Source of the DNA: Mycobacterium bourgelatii | GTDB taxonomy: Bacteria > Actinomycetota > Actinomycetes > Mycobacteriales > Mycobacteriaceae | Assembly: GCF_010723575.1 (NCBI RefSeq) | Contig: NZ_BLKZ01000001.1 | Span: forward strand, 4,712,001-4,776,000 | Length of the DNA: 64,000 nucleotides | Reading direction: 5' to 3' | Program-made: the position numbers and the translations under genes | Shown here: in pieces, positions 50,101-57,730 of the stretch | Layout: each line of letters begins with the position of its first letter | Position numbering within the stretch: position 1 is the stretch's first letter | Notes under the pieces: model-generated | Seen by the model: the letters and a program-made list of their open reading frames with translations, nothing else | Database searches by the model: none | What the model was told of the DNA's origin: nothing

Positions 50101-51103
50101 ATTGCTCGAGGTCTTGTGCGAACCGTTCGCATTGGACCCGATCACCGTGCAAGTCGATGCCCGCGTTGCCATCGTGTTGTATCCCGACCACTGTGAGCAC
50201 CCGCAGGAATTGCTGACGCACGCCGAAACCGCAATCCCGCACGCCAAGTCGGCCAAAGGCAAGATCGCGGTGTACGACCCTGCGTTCGAGCTTTATCGTG
50301 ACAACGATCCGCACGTCATCGAGGACCTGCGCGCCGCGTTGTCGGATGCCGACGAACTGACCTGTCATTACCAGCCCAAGATCAACGCGCGCGACGGCAG
50401 CATCCACAGCCTGGAAGCACTGCTGCGCTGGCATCATCCCAGCCGCGGCCTGTTGCTACCAGAAGAGTTCCTGCCCGCCGCCGAACGCGCCGGCCTGATG
50501 CGCCAGGTGGCCCACCGCACGGTGAACATGGCCCTCGAACAGATCCGATCCTGGCGGGATCAGGGCGTATCGCTGACGGTGGCGGTGAACCTCTCGACAG
50601 CGAATCTTCTCGACCTGGACTTGGTGGGCACCATCGAGCGACTACTGCAGGCCCACGATCTCCCCCCCGAAGCACTGATCATCGAGATCACCGAGAGCAC
50701 CCTCGTCGACTCGGCACGATCTCGCAATACCGTGGCTTCGCTGCGACGCCTGGGCGTTCGGATCTCGCTGGACGACTACGGCACCGGGTGGTCGTCGCTG
50801 GCCCGCCTCCAGGATGTGTCGGTGGACGAGCTCAAACTCGATCGCCGATTTGTGGCGCGGCTGGCCCAGGATCCGCGCTCGGTGGCCATCGTGCGGTCCA
50901 CAGTCGCCTTGGCGCAAAGCCTGGGGGCCGATCTAGTGGCCGAGGGAGTCGAGGACGAGGTGACTCTGAGCGCGGTGCGGCGCTATGGCTGCACGATCAC
51001 CCAGGGGTTCGTGCACAGTCCGCCGCTGCCGGCGGGACCGATGCTGAAGTGGATCACCACGCACACCCCCGAGGCGTCGAAGCAGGCGCGAGCGATCGAC
51101 TAG
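47135..51103 (+). CDS. Very large membrane GGDEF-GGDEF-EAL protein (cyclic-di-GMP turnover)
   Basis: This protein has about 1322 residues; the ATG at 47135 follows GGAG, and a GTG at 47129 is an alternative. Domain order: membrane block 1 (about 15-325), GGDEF 1 (about 335-495, active-looking LGGDEFAVLIE near 423, no RxxD inhibitory site), membrane block 2 (about 570-860), GGDEF 2 with the motif degraded to SDNQF (near 968), EAL domain (about 1070-1310). The EAL residues look complete: LEALLRW, VNLSTAN, IIEITEST, SLDDYGTGWSS, DELKLDR, AEGVEDE, TQGF. So it could both make and break c-di-GMP. I recall no counterpart at this position in M. tuberculosis. Its stop overlaps the convergent LLM gene by 4 bp. 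Confidence 0.93.
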   Translation: MGRSTRNPWRRFGLSARVGWLIVAGYGLGIALVVASTWLGWRGGYATEPINEFVTVLCLVVGAACAGLAARRRAGRHRLGWLALMTALLGWAVGEVIWAVVEVRSEFEHAAHPAAAEVVQMLYPLGAIATLVLLSRPVRRIPWHLVLDGVIVATSLFVVSWVSVLRKLVMEGSGPKAATLTHVAADVVVMTTAIIAFSRARAENRLSLSVVAGGVITIGVADLLVVFHSGMGSYHSGDLVDITRIVGMCMIALAALASINEPPVLAYPDETRAVIRSRARLWLPYLPLLLAAVVCMSEAVGQMMVHRPILTVELGILVTAVLARQFVVLLENQGLLKEVSQEAFRDSLTGLANRAHFLRRLEQSVGNQRQTGATVAVLCLDLDNFKSVNDALGHPAGDELLTRVADRLTTAVQESGLVARLGGDEFAVLIERSVEESWATAQRVLECFSAAIVIDGVPLAIRPSIGFTVATASSNCTVDELLRHADLAMYAAKRDGGQCIRSFVPISDTAISGVDESPGPPHRRDAGVVADVTDTPAKVRIMRRGTDAAAASVDAPVRVLDQLTEAPHGIRWPPTLIRITLALLGIGVVAFAVASVIFQKTDDSVFLAKFVYPALNLLPAIVVAVRAWRVTVDRYGWILIAAAATSSALGDIIYAAWVPDGQSPSAADPAYLAFYPLAFAGILLLMRARLKRVPIPVRLDSVVCGLAMAAVAAALTAGPIDAAATRAPATVLVGLLYPWGDLMLLALAASMLPILGWRNERRWILLVLGFVLFAAADTAYLFETSAGAYRAGTVLDACWPASAYFIALASWAPSSPAPAQPRRGLDSYLVPVACTVVALAVTILGHNSLSATTLAALTLVAVAARYSVTFRDVSFLAESHKQAMTDDLTALPNRRAMVTALITAPVHPPSLAARMPSRRALLLLELYEFQEINDSIGRHFGDDLLCHIANRLSANVRRGDLLARVSDNQFAVLLSEGADLIAARAQAGRLLEVLCEPFALDPITVQVDARVAIVLYPDHCEHPQELLTHAETAIPHAKSAKGKIAVYDPAFELYRDNDPHVIEDLRAALSDADELTCHYQPKINARDGSIHSLEALLRWHHPSRGLLLPEEFLPAAERAGLMRQVAHRTVNMALEQIRSWRDQGVSLTVAVNLSTANLLDLDLVGTIERLLQAHDLPPEALIIEITESTLVDSARSRNTVASLRRLGVRISLDDYGTGWSSLARLQDVSVDELKLDRRFVARLAQDPRSVAIVRSTVALAQSLGADLVAEGVEDEVTLSAVRRYGCTITQGFVHSPPLPAGPMLKWITTHTPEASKQARAID

Positions 51104-52140
51104 AACAGCTCCTTGGCGAGCAGCTCCAGTGTCGCTACCCGGGCGGGGCTGGTCGCGGGATCGGTGCCGCGGTGCGCTGAGGCCACCGGGTGCACCATCA
51201 CCTCGTCGACACCGAACCGTTCGGCGAGCGCGCGCAGCTGTTCGGCGGCCTCCGCGGGTGCGCCGACGACGGCCCGCTCCAAGCCGGAGTCCACGATGTG
51301 CTGCTGCGCCGGACTGAGTTGCGCTACCGCCGCCTCTTCGACCAGCGGCACGGGACCGAGCGGCTGCCCGGTCCGCAGCCGCGCCATCATCTGCAGGTTC
51401 GGCAGCATCAACGCCACCGCCTCGTCGTGCGTGTCGGCCACCGCGGCATTGACCGTCAGGAATGTCACCGGCTCGGCGGCGAAGGTGCTGGGCTTGAAGC
51501 GGGTGCGATAGACCTCGAGCGCTTCCTCGGTGCCCTTGCCGGAGAAGTGATGCGCGAAGACATACGGCAGGCCCTTGGCGGCGGCCAGGTGCGCGGAATA
51601 CATCGAGGACCCCAGCAGCCACAGCCGCGGTTCGCTTGTCGCGGCCGGGGTCGCCTTGAGCCGGTAATCCCCCGACCGCAGCGGCACCACCACCCCGCGG
51701 GCGCTCATCAGCGCCGCCACGTCGTCGAGGTACTCGGGGAAGTTCTCGATGTCGCGGTCGTCACGGCCCCCGCGCAGGGCGTAGGACGTGACCGGGTCGG
51801 ACCCGGGCGCGCGGCCGATACCCAGGTCGATGCGTCCGGGCGCCGCCGCTTCCAGCAGCGCGAACTGCTCGGCCACCGCCAGGGGCGCGTGGTTGGGCAG
51901 CATCACCCCACCGGAGCCCAGTCGCACTTGCGAGGTCTGCGCGGCCAGGTAGGCGATCAACACCGGAGGGCTGGTAGCGCCCACGGACGGCATGTTGTGG
52001 TGTTCGGCCACCCAGTAGCGGGTGAAACCCAGCCGGTCCGCGGTCTGCGCCAACGACACGGTCGCCGCCAGCGCGTCGCCGGTGGACTGGTCGGTGCGGA
52101 CCGGAACGAGATCAAGGACGGAAAGACGCACGATCGCCAC
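51100..52140 (-). CDS. LLM-class flavin-dependent oxidoreductase (luciferase-like)
   Basis: This 346-residue TIM-barrel protein begins MAIVRLSVLDLVPVRTDQST from GTG at 52140, four bases after AAAAGG. Family blocks are RLGFTRYWVAEHHNMPS, GSGGVMLPNHAPLAVAEQFA, DLGIGRAPGSDP and LWLLGSSMYSAHLAAAKGLP. It probably uses FMNH2 or F420H2; which one cannot be told. A longer frame to 52452 lies antisense to the FAD gene and is rejected. It lies 43 bp after the FAD monooxygenase gene on the same strand. It is not at this position in M. tuberculosis as I recall. Confidence 0.88.
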   Translation of the reverse strand: MAIVRLSVLDLVPVRTDQSTGDALAATVSLAQTADRLGFTRYWVAEHHNMPSVGATSPPVLIAYLAAQTSQVRLGSGGVMLPNHAPLAVAEQFALLEAAAPGRIDLGIGRAPGSDPVTSYALRGGRDDRDIENFPEYLDDVAALMSARGVVVPLRSGDYRLKATPAATSEPRLWLLGSSMYSAHLAAAKGLPYVFAHHFSGKGTEEALEVYRTRFKPSTFAAEPVTFLTVNAAVADTHDEAVALMLPNLQMMARLRTGQPLGPVPLVEEAAVAQLSPAQQHIVDSGLERAVVGAPAEAAEQLRALAERFGVDEVMVHPVASAHRGTDPATSPARVATLELLAKELF

Positions 52141-52183
52141 AACGCCTTTTACTGCGGGAACGTTCCCCGGCTCTAGTGCCGGG

Positions 52184-53317
52184 TCAGTAGTCCGGCAGCT
52201 CGATCGAATTGATGATGTATTCGAACTGTTCCTGGGAGATCGGCGCGCCGCCGGGGATGTTGTCGGTGGCCAGGAATTGGTTGCCCTCGGTGTAGGCCTT
52301 GAACCGCTGGAAGTAGTTGGTGAACGCCTCACCGTGGTCGACGAAGGTGTTGCGGGTGGACTTCTTGAGCTCGCCGGCAAGTATGTAGGCGCCCAGCAAG
52401 GCCACGCTGGTTCCCTGACCCGACAGCGGCGAGCAGCAATATGCGGCGTCACCCACCAGCACCACCCGGCCGATCGACCAGTGATCCATCAGGATCTGCG
52501 CCATCTCGTCGAAGTAGAAGTCGGGTGCCGAACGCATGTAGCTCAGTAGCTGCGGACGTATCCAGCCGTCGTCGGCCATCCGCCGTTCCAGCTCCGCGAA
52601 CTGCTCTTCGGTCTCGCGGTAATCGATGTGCAGATCGGGATCCAAGAAGCCCAACATGGCACGCGCCTCGGTGTTGTCGCGGGCGCTGTAGACGCCGGCC
52701 ATGCTGTTGTCGCCGTAATGCCATGTTTGCCAGTAGTCGAGGTTCAAGAAGTTGGGGATGGTGAAGATCGCCGCGTGCGTGCCCAGCCTCTTGATGAATC
52801 TCTCCTCGGGGCCGAACACCAACTCCCGAACATTGGAGTGCAAGCCGTCGGCACCGATCACCAGGTCGAAATTGCGGGGCTCCCCATACCTGAACGTCAC
52901 CTCGACCGTCTCGCCGAAACTGCGGATCGAGACGATGCTGTCGTCGAAGACGTACTCGGTGTCGGGTTGGGTTGCCTGATAGAGCAATTGGACGAGGTCG
53001 TCACGCAACAACTCGATGTCGGGATTGTCGATCGGCCCGCCGGTCAGTGTCGATTCGGTGTCGCGGGACAGCTCGTTGCCGTCACGATCGACGACGGACG
53101 CGCCGCGGATTCGGGTCTTCTTTTCCTCCGCGGCGGCCAACAGCCCCATGCGGTCCAGCACAGTCAGTGCAGGACCGCGCACGTCGATCGCTTGCCCGCC
53201 TGGTCGCAGCCCCGGATAACGCTCCACCACCGTCACGGAAAAGCCCTGCTGCTGAAGCCAGTACGCCGCGGTCGTACCCGCGACGCTGGCACCCGATATA
53301 AGAACCGTTCTCGTCAC
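52184..53317 (-). CDS. FAD-dependent monooxygenase (Rv1260-like)
   Basis: This 377-residue aromatic-hydroxylase-type flavoprotein has the FAD motif ISGASVAGTTAAYWLQQQG, the middle block DLVIGADGLHSNVRELVFG and the second FAD motif VVLVGDAAYCCSPLSGQG. It would hydroxylate a small molecule with NAD(P)H and O2; it is related to TetX/PHBH types. Substrate is unknown. Its ATG overlaps the udgB stop (53314-53317), so expression with udgB is coupled. Confidence 0.93.
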   Translation of the reverse strand: MTRTVLISGASVAGTTAAYWLQQQGFSVTVVERYPGLRPGGQAIDVRGPALTVLDRMGLLAAAEEKKTRIRGASVVDRDGNELSRDTESTLTGGPIDNPDIELLRDDLVQLLYQATQPDTEYVFDDSIVSIRSFGETVEVTFRYGEPRNFDLVIGADGLHSNVRELVFGPEERFIKRLGTHAAIFTIPNFLNLDYWQTWHYGDNSMAGVYSARDNTEARAMLGFLDPDLHIDYRETEEQFAELERRMADDGWIRPQLLSYMRSAPDFYFDEMAQILMDHWSIGRVVLVGDAAYCCSPLSGQGTSVALLGAYILAGELKKSTRNTFVDHGEAFTNYFQRFKAYTEGNQFLATDNIPGGAPISQEQFEYIINSIELPDY

Positions 53318-54141
53318 TTAACCCCTGCCTGCTTCTTCGCTTCGACGAAAATCTCGTCCAGCATCGCCGGAGTCAACTTACCTGTGAACATGTTTTGCTG
53401 GCTCGGGTGGTAACAGCCGAGCAACCGCACACCTGATGGCAGCTCCGCGACTGCGCCATGACCGAATTTTGGCTTGCGCATGCCGGCCGCCGCCGGCAGT
53501 CCCAGCGCTACCTGCCAGCCGAACCCGCCCAAGGCCACGATCACCCGAACGTGATCGGAGATCAGGTGCCACTCGGCCTCCAGCCACGGATAGCACGTGA
53601 TGCGTTCGGCCGGGGTCGGGGCGTTGGCCGGCGGCGCGCAGCGCACCGGCGCCGTGATCCGGATGCCGTTTGCCTGCAACCCGTCCGCCGCGTCGACGCT
53701 GGTCGGCTGATTTACCAGGCCGGCACGGTGCAGCGCGGCGTAGAGCTGGTCACCCGAGCGGTCCCCGGTGAACATGCGCCCGGTGCGATTGGCGCCGTTT
53801 GCCGCGGGAGCCAGGCCGACGATCAGCAACCAGGGCCGTTCCGATCCCCAGCCCGGTACCGGTCGTCCCCAATACGGCTGGTTGGCGAAGGCTCGGCGCT
53901 TGGTGACGGCGACCTCCTCACGCCAACTGACCAGCCGGGGGCACGCTCGGCACACACTGACCACGGCGTCGAGCTCCGCGATCGAGCCTGCTTTCTTCGC
54001 CAGGGCGACGACCTGCGCCGCGTCGCGCGCCACCGGCGTCTGCGGGGTCGCCGGATCGCCCGGCCAACCGGTGCCCGGGCTTACCGGAGAACCGAACGCC
54101 TGGCCGGTATTCGGGTGGATGAGCACAGCACCATCCTGCAC
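53314..54141 (-). CDS. udgB: Uracil-DNA glycosylase UdgB (family 5, Fe-S)
   Basis: This 275-residue base-excision-repair enzyme removes uracil and other deaminated bases. Motif A reads GLAPAANGANRTGRMFTGD (no catalytic Asp, as in family 5) and motif B is GCYHPSQQN. Four cysteines suited to a 4Fe-4S cluster are VCRACP, RCAPP and ITCYPW. It matches Rv1259. A divergent efflux gene starts 60 bp away. Confidence 0.95.
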   Translation of the reverse strand: MQDGAVLIHPNTGQAFGSPVSPGTGWPGDPATPQTPVARDAAQVVALAKKAGSIAELDAVVSVCRACPRLVSWREEVAVTKRRAFANQPYWGRPVPGWGSERPWLLIVGLAPAANGANRTGRMFTGDRSGDQLYAALHRAGLVNQPTSVDAADGLQANGIRITAPVRCAPPANAPTPAERITCYPWLEAEWHLISDHVRVIVALGGFGWQVALGLPAAAGMRKPKFGHGAVAELPSGVRLLGCYHPSQQNMFTGKLTPAMLDEIFVEAKKQAGVK

Positions 54142-54201
54142 TGCGGCAAAAAAATCGGTGGCTCCGTTCGGGCCGCGGGGCTACATTCAGCCGCGATCGC
54201 C

Positions 54202-55461
54202 ATGAACACCACCAGCCGCGGCCCGGCCTACCTGATTCTCCTCGCCACGCTGATGTCGTGTGCCGGCAACGGCATCTCGATAATCGCGTTCCCGTGGCTG
54301 GTGTTGCAGCGCCAGGGCAGCGCCGGGCAGGCCTCGATCGTGGCCGGCGCGACGACGCTGCCGCTGCTGTTCTCCACGCTGATTGCGGGCACCGCGGTCG
54401 ACTACTTCGGCCGCCGCTGCGTCTCGATTGTTTCCGACGTGCTGTCTGCGGCGTCGGTGGCCGCCGTCCCCGTGGTGGCGTGGGCGTTCGGCGTCGACGC
54501 GGTGAACGTGGCGGTGCTGGCCATCCTGGGTGCCTGCGGAGCGCTGTTCGACCCGGCCGGGATTACCGCCCGCCAATCGATGCTGCCCGAGGCGGCCGCC
54601 CGGGCTCGTTGGTCGCTGGACCGGACCAACAGCATCTATGAGGCAGTGCTCAACGTGGCGTTTGTGGTGGGCCCGGGCATCGGCGGCCTGATGATCGCCA
54701 CCATCGGCGGCATCACCACGATGTGGGTCACCGCCGGGGCATTCGGATTGTCCATCCTGGCGATGGCCGTCTTGCAGCTCGAGGGAGCGGGCAAGCCGCA
54801 CCACTCCACCCGGCCGGAGGGCCTGGTGTCCGGCGTCGTGGAGGGCCTGCGTTTCGTGTGGAGTCTGCGAGTGCTGCGCGCGCTGGCGCTGATCGACCTG
54901 ACGGTGACGGCGCTGTACCTGCCGATGGAGAGCGTGCTGTTCCCGAAGTACTTCAGCGACCGCCAGCAACCCGGGCAGCTGGGCTCGGCGCTGGTGGCGC
55001 TGTCGATCGGCAGCCTGTTGGGCGCGCTGGGTTACGCGGTAGTGGCGTCATACATGTCGCGGCGGTTGATCATGCTGACGGCGGTGTCGAGTTTTGGTGC
55101 GGCGACACTCGTGATCGCGGTGCTGCCGCCGTTGCCGGTGATCCTGGTGATGTGTGCGGTGATCGGGTTGGTCTACGGACCCATCCAGCCGATCTACAAC
55201 TACGTGATGCAGACGCGGGCACCGCACTATCTGCGCGGGCGGGTCGTCGGTGTGATGACGTCGATGGCCTACGCCGCGGGTCCGCTGGGCTTGCTGCTGG
55301 CGGGCCCACTGACCGACGCGGCAGGGCTGAAGGTGACGTTCTTCGCGCTGGCGGTGCCGATCCTGGTGACCGGACTGATCTGCATCCGGCTACCGTCGCT
55401 GCGCGAACTGGACCGGGAGCCGGAGTTCGCCGTTGAATCGGCCGCTGAGGTAAGGGCCTAA
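54202..55461 (+). CDS. MFS drug efflux pump, Tap-like (Rv1258c-like)
   Basis: This 419-residue transporter of about 12 helices begins MNTTSRGPAYLILLATLMSC. Matching blocks to Tap are IIAFPWLVLQRQGSAGQASI, AGTAVDYFGRRCVSIVSDVL and VYGPIQPIYNYVMQTRAPHY. Tap pumps export tetracycline and aminoglycosides such as spectinomycin and gentamicin. The ATG at 54202 gives the family length; the very long upstream frame is antisense to udgB. A 10-bp gap separates it from the next gene, so the two may be co-transcribed. Confidence 0.94.
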   Translation: MNTTSRGPAYLILLATLMSCAGNGISIIAFPWLVLQRQGSAGQASIVAGATTLPLLFSTLIAGTAVDYFGRRCVSIVSDVLSAASVAAVPVVAWAFGVDAVNVAVLAILGACGALFDPAGITARQSMLPEAAARARWSLDRTNSIYEAVLNVAFVVGPGIGGLMIATIGGITTMWVTAGAFGLSILAMAVLQLEGAGKPHHSTRPEGLVSGVVEGLRFVWSLRVLRALALIDLTVTALYLPMESVLFPKYFSDRQQPGQLGSALVALSIGSLLGALGYAVVASYMSRRLIMLTAVSSFGAATLVIAVLPPLPVILVMCAVIGLVYGPIQPIYNYVMQTRAPHYLRGRVVGVMTSMAYAAGPLGLLLAGPLTDAAGLKVTFFALAVPILVTGLICIRLPSLRELDREPEFAVESAAEVRA

Positions 55462-55471
55462 GATCGGCCCG

Positions 55472-56839
55472 GTGAGCGCCGATCTGCTGGCAGGGCTGAT
55501 TGCCGACCTGCCCGAGGGAATGGTGGTCACCGACCCTGCGGTGACCGAGGGTTACCGGCAAGACCGCGCCTTTGACCCGTCGGCGGGTAAGCCGCTGGCG
55601 GTGGTCCGGCCGCGCCGTACCGAAGAGGTGCAAACCGTGCTGCGGTGGGCGTCGGCCCATTCGGTGCCGGTCGTGACGCGTGGGGCAGGTTCCGGGTTGT
55701 CGGGCGGGGCGACCGCGGTGGACAACGGGATCGTGCTGTCGACGGAAAAGATGCGCGACATCACCGTCGACCCGGTCACCCGCACCGCGGTGTGTCAGCC
55801 GGGCCTGTTCAACGCCGAGGTCAAGAAGGCCGTCGCCGAGCACGGGCTGTGGTATCCGCCCGATCCCTCGTCGTACGAGATCTGCAGCATCGGCGGCAAC
55901 ATCGCCACCAATGCGGGCGGGCTGTGCTGCGTAAAGTACGGCGTCACCACCGACTATGTGCTGGGCATGCAGGTGGTGCTTGCCGATGGGACCGCCGTGC
56001 GACTGGGCGGGCCGCGGCTGAAGGACGTGGCCGGGCTTTCGTTGACGAAGCTATTCGTCGGGAGCGAAGGGACGCTCGGTGTCATCACCGAGGTGACGCT
56101 GCGACTACTGCCCGCCCAGAACGCGTTGAGCGTGGTGGTGGCGAGCTTTGCTTCGGTGGAACAGGCGATCGACGCGGTCTTGGGAGTCACGGCCCGGCTC
56201 CGCCCCGCCATGCTGGAGTTCATGGACTCGGTAGCAATCAATGCCGTCGAGGACACGCTGCGGATGGACCTGGACCGCGACGCCGCGGCGATGCTGGTGG
56301 CCGGCTCCGACGAACGCGGCCGGGCCGGCAGCCAGGATGCCAAAGTAATAGCCGAGGTGTTCGCGGAAAACGGTGCAAAGGAAGTGTTTTCGACCGACGA
56401 CCCGGACGAGGGCGAGGCTTTCGTCGCCGCCCGGCGGTTCTGCATCCCGGCCGTCGAAGCCAAGGGATCGTTGTTGCTCGAAGACGTCGGGGTGCCGCTG
56501 CCCGCGCTGGGCCACTTGGTCACCGGGATCGCACGCATCGCCGAGGAGCGAGAGCTGATGATCTCGGTGATCGCGCACGCCGGTGACGGCAACACCCACC
56601 CGCTGTTGGTGTTTGATCCTAACGACGCGGCGATGGCCGAGCGCGCACAGCTCGCGTACGGCGAAATCATGGATCTGGCAATTGATTTGGGCGGCACGAT
56701 CACCGGCGAGCACGGTGTCGGCCGGTTGAAGCTGCCGTGGCTGGAAGACTACCTCGGACCCGACGTGATGGATCTGAATCGCCGCATCAAGCAGGCGTTG
56801 GACCCGGGCGGGATTTTGAATCCCGGCTCGGGTATCTAG
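55472..56839 (+). CDS. FAD-linked oxidase, D-lactate / glycolate oxidase type (Rv1257c-like)
   Basis: This 455-residue protein starts at GTG with MSADLLAGLIADLPEGMVVT. An FAD_binding_4 (PCMH) domain (about 35-215) has VTRGAGSGLSGGATAVDNGI and GGNIATNAGGLCCVKYG. A C-terminal oxidase domain follows, with HAGDGNTHPLLVFDP and GTITGEHGVGRLKLPW. It oxidises a 2-hydroxy acid such as D-lactate or glycolate at the membrane. Confidence 0.94.
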   Translation: MSADLLAGLIADLPEGMVVTDPAVTEGYRQDRAFDPSAGKPLAVVRPRRTEEVQTVLRWASAHSVPVVTRGAGSGLSGGATAVDNGIVLSTEKMRDITVDPVTRTAVCQPGLFNAEVKKAVAEHGLWYPPDPSSYEICSIGGNIATNAGGLCCVKYGVTTDYVLGMQVVLADGTAVRLGGPRLKDVAGLSLTKLFVGSEGTLGVITEVTLRLLPAQNALSVVVASFASVEQAIDAVLGVTARLRPAMLEFMDSVAINAVEDTLRMDLDRDAAAMLVAGSDERGRAGSQDAKVIAEVFAENGAKEVFSTDDPDEGEAFVAARRFCIPAVEAKGSLLLEDVGVPLPALGHLVTGIARIAEERELMISVIAHAGDGNTHPLLVFDPNDAAMAERAQLAYGEIMDLAIDLGGTITGEHGVGRLKLPWLEDYLGPDVMDLNRRIKQALDPGGILNPGSGI

Positions 56840-56965
56840 CCGTAACCGGCGGGCGTGCAGCTTTGCGACGCGTCTCAGCGGCGCGTCGGGGCGTTGCGTA
56901 ATCGCCGGCTCGCCGGCTCCGCATCGACGCGGCCTGCTCACCGCCTCGCCTCCTCGCGCCTCGCC

Positions 56966-57026
56966 GCCGAGCCTGAAATCCTGCAGAAAAAGTTCGAGTA
57001 AAGACCTGCAGAAATACAGGGTCACC
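56966..57026. repeat. Hairpin-bearing direct repeat, copy 1
   Basis: This 61-base unit begins GCCGAGCCTGAAATCCTGCA and ends GGGTCACC. It matches 57079-57139 at most positions, with period 113 bp. In this copy the hairpin arms (CCTGAAATCCTGCAG and CTGCAGAAATACAGG) pair imperfectly. It lies between convergent genes. Confidence 0.75.
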
Positions 57027-57078
57027 GCTCGACGCGGCCCTCATCCCGACGCACCAAGCCCGCCTCGCCGCGCACATC

Positions 57079-57139
57079 GCCGAGCCTGAAATCCTGCAGG
57101 AGAAGGTTGAGTGGGGACCTGCAGGATTACAGGCTCACC
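57079..57139. repeat. Hairpin-bearing direct repeat, copy 2
   Basis: Second 61-base unit. Its arms CCTGAAATCCTGCAG (57084-57098) and CTGCAGGATTACAGG pair at 14 of 15 bases around a loop of about 20 bases. The hairpin lies 22 bp from the CBM2 stop and could end transcription from both sides. The rest of the 320-bp gap shows only GC-rich sequence without a convincing gene. Confidence 0.75.
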
Positions 57140-57160
57140 ACCGATAGCGGCCGTCGCCAC

Positions 57161-57586
57161 CTAACTGCAGGGCACCCCGTTGATCCGGCAATTCACCGGT
57201 GGCGAGTAAGTACCGGTCAGCACTCCCCTCATGCCGCCGGTGGCCGAACCACCGGGTGCGATGGTGCGATTCCAGTTCGCCGGGGTGATCACGAAGTGCG
57301 TGCCGTATTGCGTGAAGCTGCTGTTCCAGGTGTGCGACAGGGACTGCCCCACCGGCATGTCGAATTCGAGCCGCCAGTCCGACACCTGCGCCATGCTCAA
57401 ATTAGTGACGACGTAGCGGGCGATGAACCCGTCCTGCCACGTATGTTGCACCTGCAACGTCGCCGTGACGGCGGCCGCCTGAGCGACCGGGCTGGTGGCG
57501 AGCGCCAGGACAGCCGCAACGCATGCCGATAGAGTTACGTGAAGCGCTGTGCGCCAACGGTTCTCGCGACGGCTTCGACCGGCCAT
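57161..57586 (-). CDS. Secreted protein with a lone cellulose/chitin-binding CBM2 domain
   Basis: This 141-residue protein has an Arg-rich start (MAGRSRRENRWRTALHVTLS), a hydrophobic core and cleavage near AQA-A. The rest is a family 2 carbohydrate-binding module: QHTWQDGFIARYVVTNLS, SDWRLEFDMPVGQSLSHTWN, FVITPANWNRTIAPGGSATG. The exposed Trp residues of the binding face are present, and the two C-terminal cysteines could pair. No catalytic domain is attached. M. tuberculosis has similar stand-alone CBM2 proteins. The real target glycan is unknown. The ATG at 57586 is used; a TTG lies 9 bases earlier. Confidence 0.85.
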   Translation of the reverse strand: MAGRSRRENRWRTALHVTLSACVAAVLALATSPVAQAAAVTATLQVQHTWQDGFIARYVVTNLSMAQVSDWRLEFDMPVGQSLSHTWNSSFTQYGTHFVITPANWNRTIAPGGSATGGMRGVLTGTYSPPVNCRINGVPCS

Positions 57587-57730
57587 AAGAGCCAACGTTA
57601 TAGCAGAAGGCGGGATGCGACTCCGCGCATCGCGGGCAAGCTGCCGGAAGTTTGCTCAAAAGAGATCGTCGTGAGATGCCGGCACCGTCAATCGGTTGAC
57701 ATTCAGCCCGACCTGTCGTACCAATAAGAC

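Noticed and set aside
53458..54201. N-terminal extension of the MFS gene over udgB
   Set aside because: It is antisense to udgB and lacks membrane helices; the Tap family starts at 54202.
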